From an uncultured Actinomycetes bacterium (GTDB lineage Bacteria; Actinomycetota; Actinomycetes; S36-B12), in assembly GCA_903918595.1 (NCBI GenBank), contig CAIXFB010000352.1, positions 1 to 27,900 of the forward strand: a stretch of 27,900 nt of DNA, written 5' to 3'. Shown here in pieces: positions 24,195 through 27,900 of this stretch. A program made the position numbers and the translations under genes. Numbering within the stretch: the first letter of the stretch is position 1; each line of letters starts with the position of its first letter. The notes under the pieces are model-generated. The model ran no database searches. It was not told the origin of the DNA and was given only the letters and a program-made list of their open reading frames with translations.

Positions 24195-25443
24195 CGTGAT
24201 TTTCTCGGGTCTGCACAGGCATTTCAGGCATTGGCAAGACGGCCAAGTGTCGAGCCCTACGAGCAACCACAACCAGGGCCACCGGAACCGCGCCGAGTGT
24301 GATCAAGATCCAAGTGATCATCGCGGTCAGCCCAGCATCGGGCCCGATGTTGGCGAGGTTTGCCACACCCCAAGACCCGGATGACATTGCAGAAACCGCC
24401 AGTACGAGTAGCGCGGTTGTGACTGTTGCACCGATCACTATGACAACGCGCATCATCCACATTTCGTCAGCAGCGCGCCGACCGACCCACAATCCGATGA
24501 TCGTGCCTGCAAGCACCACCAAAATCGGCAAAGCCCATGCGATTGACCCGGCATTCTCCGGCAGTAGCGTCAGAATCTGCGCTGATGGCAATTGGGTAGG
24601 GCTTGTCCCACCGATAAAGGGAGAAAGCAAAGTGTCAGAACCAAGACTTACCCCAGCACCCGCTAGATAACTCAAAGCCCAGACGATCAGCATCGGGATA
24701 TAGGCCACCTGGATCAGGAAAAACACAAACCCACCCGCTGCCCCGGCATCAAGGGCTACTCCTAAGGAAAGCATGCGGTTGAAGCCCAGAACTGCTGCCA
24801 CCGCAGTGAGGACCGACGCAAAACCAAGAAGAACAAAAAAGCCAAGCAATCCGGCGCGGACGGTAAGACTCACCGCGCTAGGAATTCGGGCGAGCGGAAC
24901 CTGCCAAGCACCTGTCGAGCGCACACCCCAGATGGATGCGACAGCAGCCACTCCAGCAGCACAGAGCACCGCAGTGACGACAGAGACCGACGCGCTGGCA
25001 TCAGCGGTGAATCGCGCGACACCTGCAGCAAGGGCCGAGTAGGTAATCGTGACGAGCACCACTGCAAGAAGTCCACGCCTCCATTCCGTGATCCGGGCAG
25101 CCTTTCCGAGCCAACGAGTGGCTGCGATCAACACAATCCCAGGAATGAGTAGCAGGCCCCAGGGCAGCAACGTGTAAGTGACATCCGCGACTCGAATCGC
25201 TGCATCATGCGCGAGCAACCAGCCGAACCCGGCGAGGCGGGCAGAGCCCAGCAGGGTGACTTCTGTTGCTGGTGCGCTCATCCAGGAGATCGCCAGCGGG
25301 ATCAGGAGTACGAGATAGCCGATAGCGGCAGCGCACAGTGCAACCAGCGGGCTGAGAATCCACACCGACCGTGCCAGGTTATTGCCTGAATTCAGCGCCG
25401 AAGAGAGACCGCTGCGCAGGTTGGCCTTTGCGGGAAGTTGCAC
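24181..25443 (-). CDS. DUF6350 family polytopic membrane protein
   Basis: A 420-residue, very hydrophobic protein with roughly ten membrane segments. The region YLAGAGVSLGSDTLLSPFIGG, then ILTLLPENAGSIAWALP, is what I recognise as the DUF6350 signature found next to sucCD and purNH in actinobacteria. A cell-envelope role has been suggested for relatives by genome context, but the molecular function is unknown. It begins at GTG 25443 without a clear ribosome site; TTATGTG precedes it, so the transcript may have little leader. Confidence 0.85.
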   Translation of the reverse strand: MQLPAKANLRSGLSSALNSGNNLARSVWILSPLVALCAAAIGYLVLLIPLAISWMSAPATEVTLLGSARLAGFGWLLAHDAAIRVADVTYTLLPWGLLLIPGIVLIAATRWLGKAARITEWRRGLLAVVLVTITYSALAAGVARFTADASASVSVVTAVLCAAGVAAVASIWGVRSTGAWQVPLARIPSAVSLTVRAGLLGFFVLLGFASVLTAVAAVLGFNRMLSLGVALDAGAAGGFVFFLIQVAYIPMLIVWALSYLAGAGVSLGSDTLLSPFIGGTSPTQLPSAQILTLLPENAGSIAWALPILVVLAGTIIGLWVGRRAADEMWMMRVVIVIGATVTTALLVLAVSAMSSGSWGVANLANIGPDAGLTAMITWILITLGAVPVALVVVARRARHLAVLPMPEMPVQTRENHDELV

Positions 25444-25473
25444 ATAAGTAGCGTGTCAGGTCACCACGCTTTC

Positions 25474-25490
25474 GTGTGGCAGCGCCACAC
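25474..25490. terminator. Short perfect hairpin between the TSUP and DUF6350 genes
   Basis: GTGTGGC (25474-25480) and GCCACAC (25484-25490) form a 7-base-pair stem with a 3-base loop in the 63-base gap. No T tract follows on either strand. It could be a terminator after the TSUP gene or a repeat-like structure. Confidence 0.35.
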
Positions 25491-25506
25491 CTTCTCGACG
25501 CTCAGT

Positions 25507-26277
25507 TCAGCCGTGGACGATCAGCCACAGGGCGCCCACTGAGCTGAGCGCCAGCCCCACCCAAACAAAGGTGCGCTTATTCATTCGCTTTATTGCCCAC
25601 CGGCCGATGAACGTGCCCGCGACGAGCGCCGGGAGGAAGTAGGCCGACACCACGAGCGAATCCCAGGTCAGGAGCCCTAGTACGACAACGAAGGGGACCT
25701 TGATCACGTTCAGGATGAAGAAGAACCAGGTTGAAGTGCCCATGAAGGTCAGAATCGGCACCCGCATTTTCACGAGATACAAGGTCATTGCGGCCCCACC
25801 AGCATTCGCCGCCATTGTCGTGACGCCGGTCAATGTGCCGAAGAAGGCAATGCCGGCTTTGCTCGTCATTTCCGTATGTGGCGTATCACTGAGGTCGTCT
25901 AATGTGTGTTCGTTGCGGATCCGCCATGCTTCAAGTGCTGCAGTGACGAGCAACAAGACCCCCAACGTGCGCGTGAGCACACTTGTTGGCAGGTACACAA
26001 ACATGACAGCGGTGATCACAAATCCACCGAGCACACCCGGGATCAACCGCCGGATCAGTTTCCAATCCGCATGCTGTCGATACAGCTTGAGGGCGAACAA
26101 ATCCCCGAGAATAAGCAGCGGCACCACAAAGCCCGAGGCAATCGTCGGCCCCAAAGCCGCAGCCAAGAGTGCGCTTCCCACCATGCCCGCCACCGGCATG
26201 GCGGTCTTTGAGAAACCGTAGATCGCAACGCCGATCGCCACCGATCCAATGATCAGTGGCGTCCAGAGTTCAGGCAC
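25507..26277 (-). CDS. TauE/SafE (TSUP) family permease
   Basis: A 256-residue membrane protein with about eight hydrophobic segments and the two family-typical half-motifs: GFSKTAMPVAGMVGSALLAA near the N terminus and TGVTTMAANAGGAAMTLYLV in the second half. Relatives move sulfite, sulfoacetate or other organic anions; the substrate here is not predictable. It starts at GTG 26277, 12 bases after the sucD stop and with no strong ribosome site, so it is probably read through from sucCD. In the familiar actinobacterial order DUF6350 follows sucD directly, so this gene is an insertion into that order. Confidence 0.9.
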   Translation of the reverse strand: MPELWTPLIIGSVAIGVAIYGFSKTAMPVAGMVGSALLAAALGPTIASGFVVPLLILGDLFALKLYRQHADWKLIRRLIPGVLGGFVITAVMFVYLPTSVLTRTLGVLLLVTAALEAWRIRNEHTLDDLSDTPHTEMTSKAGIAFFGTLTGVTTMAANAGGAAMTLYLVKMRVPILTFMGTSTWFFFILNVIKVPFVVVLGLLTWDSLVVSAYFLPALVAGTFIGRWAIKRMNKRTFVWVGLALSSVGALWLIVHG

Positions 26278-26289
26278 GAAAGTGAGTTA

Positions 26290-27162
26290 CTACCGCGACT
26301 GCATGATGTCGCGCATGAGACGAGCAGCCTCAGATGGCGTCTTGCCCACCTTGACACCAACCGCTTCAAGCGCCTCTTGCTTAGCGGCTGCAGTTCCAGC
26401 AGAACCGGAAACTATCGCACCAGCATGACCCATGGTCTTGCCCTCAGGCGCAGTGAAACCAGCGACGTAACCAACAACCGGCTTCGTCACGTTGTCTTTG
26501 ATGAATGCTGCCGCGCGCTCTTCCGCATCGCCACCAATCTCACCAATCATGACGATCGCATCGGTATCAGGGTCGGCTTCAAACGCCGCAAGGCAATCGA
26601 TGTGCGTGGTTCCGATAATTGGGTCTCCACCGATGCCAACGCAGGTAGAGAAACCAAAATCGCGCAGTTCGTACATCATTTGGTAGGTCAGCGTGCCCGA
26701 CTTGGACACCAGACCGATCCGACCGGGCTTGGTGATGTCGGCCGGAATGATGCCAGCGTTGGATTGCCCAGGACTGATGATGCCGGGGCAGTTTGGCCCG
26801 ATGATCCGCGTTGCACCCGAATTCTGCGAGTACTGGAAGAACTCAGCGGTGTCATGGACTGGGATGCCCTCAGTGATCACCACGGCGAGCGGGATCTTCG
26901 CATCTATCGCCTCGATGACGGCCGCCTTTGCGAACTTCGGCGGCACGAAGACCACGGACACATTCGCACCTGTCGCAGCCATTGCATCTTGCACAGAATT
27001 GAAAATCGGGATGCCGTCGACGTCTTGCCCCGCCTTACCTGGGGTAACACCCGCAACCACCTGTGCACCCGAGGCGATCATGCGCCGCGTGTGCTTGGTT
27101 CCCTCTGATCCGGTCATGCCCTGCACGAGGATCTTGCTATTGCCGTCCAGCCAGATAGCCAT
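26290..27162 (-). CDS. sucD: Succinyl-CoA synthetase alpha subunit
   Basis: With SucC, converts succinyl-CoA to succinate with nucleotide triphosphate formation in the citric acid cycle. It has 290 residues. The CoA-binding Rossmann region has VQGMTGSEGTKHTRRMIASG. The ligase domain has IGEIGGDAEE and the active-site His in TMGHAGAIVSG. The frame can open at a TTG at 27168, but ATG 27162 gives the usual start MAIWLDG and has GTAGGGA upstream. It begins 9 bases after the sucC stop. Confidence 0.98.
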   Translation of the reverse strand: MAIWLDGNSKILVQGMTGSEGTKHTRRMIASGAQVVAGVTPGKAGQDVDGIPIFNSVQDAMAATGANVSVVFVPPKFAKAAVIEAIDAKIPLAVVITEGIPVHDTAEFFQYSQNSGATRIIGPNCPGIISPGQSNAGIIPADITKPGRIGLVSKSGTLTYQMMYELRDFGFSTCVGIGGDPIIGTTHIDCLAAFEADPDTDAIVMIGEIGGDAEERAAAFIKDNVTKPVVGYVAGFTAPEGKTMGHAGAIVSGSAGTAAAKQEALEAVGVKVGKTPSEAARLMRDIMQSR

Positions 27163-27171
27163 ATTCAATCC

Positions 27172-27900
27172 CTACTTTCCGGCCTTGCGCGCATGTGCCA
27201 GTTCGGCTACGCGGCGTGCGGCGTCATCCATGGTGTCGACAATCTCAATGAGCGGGTGATTCGCTTCGATGAGGATGCGTCGACCTTCTTCAGCGTTATT
27301 GCCATCAATCCGGCAGACAATCGGCTTGTCGATGGTCACACCCTTTTCAGCAAGCATGGCAAGTCCCTGCAAAATTCCGTTGGCCACTGCATCACAAGAA
27401 GTGATTCCGCCAAAGACGTTGACCAGGACCGCCTGAACCTGCGGATCGTTGAGCACAATGTCGAGGCCATTTGCCATGACTGCGGCACTTGCTCCACCAC
27501 CGATGTCGAGGAAGTTCGCGGGCTTGACTCCACCAAATTCCTCACCCGCGTAAGCGACCACGTCAAGGGTGCTCATGACGAGGCCGGCTCCGTTACCGAT
27601 GATGCCGACGTCGCCATCTAACTTGACGTAGTTCAGGTCGAATTCCTTGGCACGCAGCTCGATCGGGTCGGTGCCCTCACGGTCCACCATGCCCTCGTAA
27701 TCCTCGAGACGGTAGGCCGCGTTGTCATCGATGGTGACCTTGCCGTCGAGGGCCAGGATTTCACCTGCAGGGGTGAGCACCAACGGGTTGACCTCGACCA
27801 GGGTTGCGTCCTCCTTGACCAACACGGTCCACAGCTTCATCAGCACATTGACGACCTGGTCGGCGATCTTCGGATCGAACTTCGCGGCAGCGACGATCTC
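27172..27900 (-). CDS. sucC: Succinyl-CoA synthetase beta subunit (5' part beyond window edge)
   Basis: Nucleotide- and succinate-binding subunit of the citric acid cycle enzyme. Only the C-terminal 242 residues lie in the window; the frame remains open to the right edge. Visible features include LVEVNPLVLTPAGEILALDG, IGNGAGLVMSTLDVVAYAGE, FLDIGGGAS and VNVFGGITSCDAVANGI, all standard SucC motifs of the ATP-grasp end and ligase domain. It is the first visible gene of the minus-strand housekeeping block running to purH. Confidence 0.98.
   Translation of the reverse strand, partial: EIVAAAKFDPKIADQVVNVLMKLWTVLVKEDATLVEVNPLVLTPAGEILALDGKVTIDDNAAYRLEDYEGMVDREGTDPIELRAKEFDLNYVKLDGDVGIIGNGAGLVMSTLDVVAYAGEEFGGVKPANFLDIGGGASAAVMANGLDIVLNDPQVQAVLVNVFGGITSCDAVANGILQGLAMLAEKGVTIDKPIVCRIDGNNAEEGRRILIEANHPLIEIVDTMDDAARRVAELAHARKAGK

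Noticed and set aside
24195..24272. Upstream extension of the membrane protein gene
   Set aside because: The Cys-rich peptide lies entirely within the DUF6350 coding region; ATG 24194 fits better.
26377..27108. Plus-strand open frame of 243 codons opposite sucD
   Set aside because: It is antisense to a housekeeping gene; the frame is open because of codon bias.
1..27900. Defence system, CRISPR, prophage, transposon or RNA genes
   Set aside because: I found no repeat array, transposase, integrase, nuclease or tRNA-like cloverleaf by eye; all sizeable regions are filled by metabolic and transport genes.

Overview
This window looks like the chromosome of an actinobacterium with moderately high GC. 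The main evidence is the right-hand block, where sucC, sucD, a DUF6350 membrane protein, purN and purH run in one direction. That arrangement is familiar from actinobacterial chromosomes such as mycobacteria and streptomycetes. GTG starts and a probable leaderless promoter fit as well. No gene here identifies the genus.

Region 1 (1-2714, +): the 3' part of a fused E1 alpha/beta 2-oxoacid dehydrogenase, followed by an overlapping lipoyl E2. Region 2 (2707-7679): a carboxymuconolactone-decarboxylase/AhpD-fold protein (-), divergent from a two-gene 2Fe-2S + molybdopterin hydroxylase of the isoquinoline/nicotinate oxidoreductase type (+), and then an FAD oxidoreductase on its own promoter (+). 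Region 3 (16149 down to 7696, -): a long, tightly packed operon encoding a lipoprotein solute-binding protein, LivH, a LivM-LivG fusion, LivF, a creatinase-like M24 protein, a C-C hydrolase-like alpha/beta hydrolase, a 3-hydroxyisobutyrate-dehydrogenase-like enzyme and an OsmC protein. Region 4 (16333-20385, +): a divergent operon with a signal-less NMT1/THI5-fold protein, an MFS transporter, a LacI regulator and an aldo/keto reductase, joined by 4-base stop/start overlaps or near-overlaps. Region 5 (21286 down to 20363, -): a YdcZ-type DMT transporter. Region 6 (27900 down to 21324, -): the housekeeping purH, purN, membrane proteins, TSUP permease, sucD and partial sucC.

The main observation is a shared LacI-type operator, GCAATCGATTGC (one copy with one mismatch), in front of the molybdenum hydroxylase/CMD pair, the FAD oxidoreductase and the long ABC-transporter operon. 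A LacI-family gene lies in the operon divergent from the last of these. Together regions 2-4, and possibly region 1, look like one locally regulated uptake and degradation regulon. The enzymes (ring hydroxylation, C-N hydrolysis, C-C hydrolysis, hydroxyacid oxidation, 2-oxoacid decarboxylation) would suit a nitrogen-containing cyclic or amide compound. The substrate cannot be read from the sequence.

No stretch longer than 300 bases lacks a gene. The largest gaps are 3346-3468 and 16150-16332 (divergent promoters) and 14727-14853 (a hairpin between livK and livH). I found no tRNA, rRNA, CRISPR, insertion sequence or attachment site.
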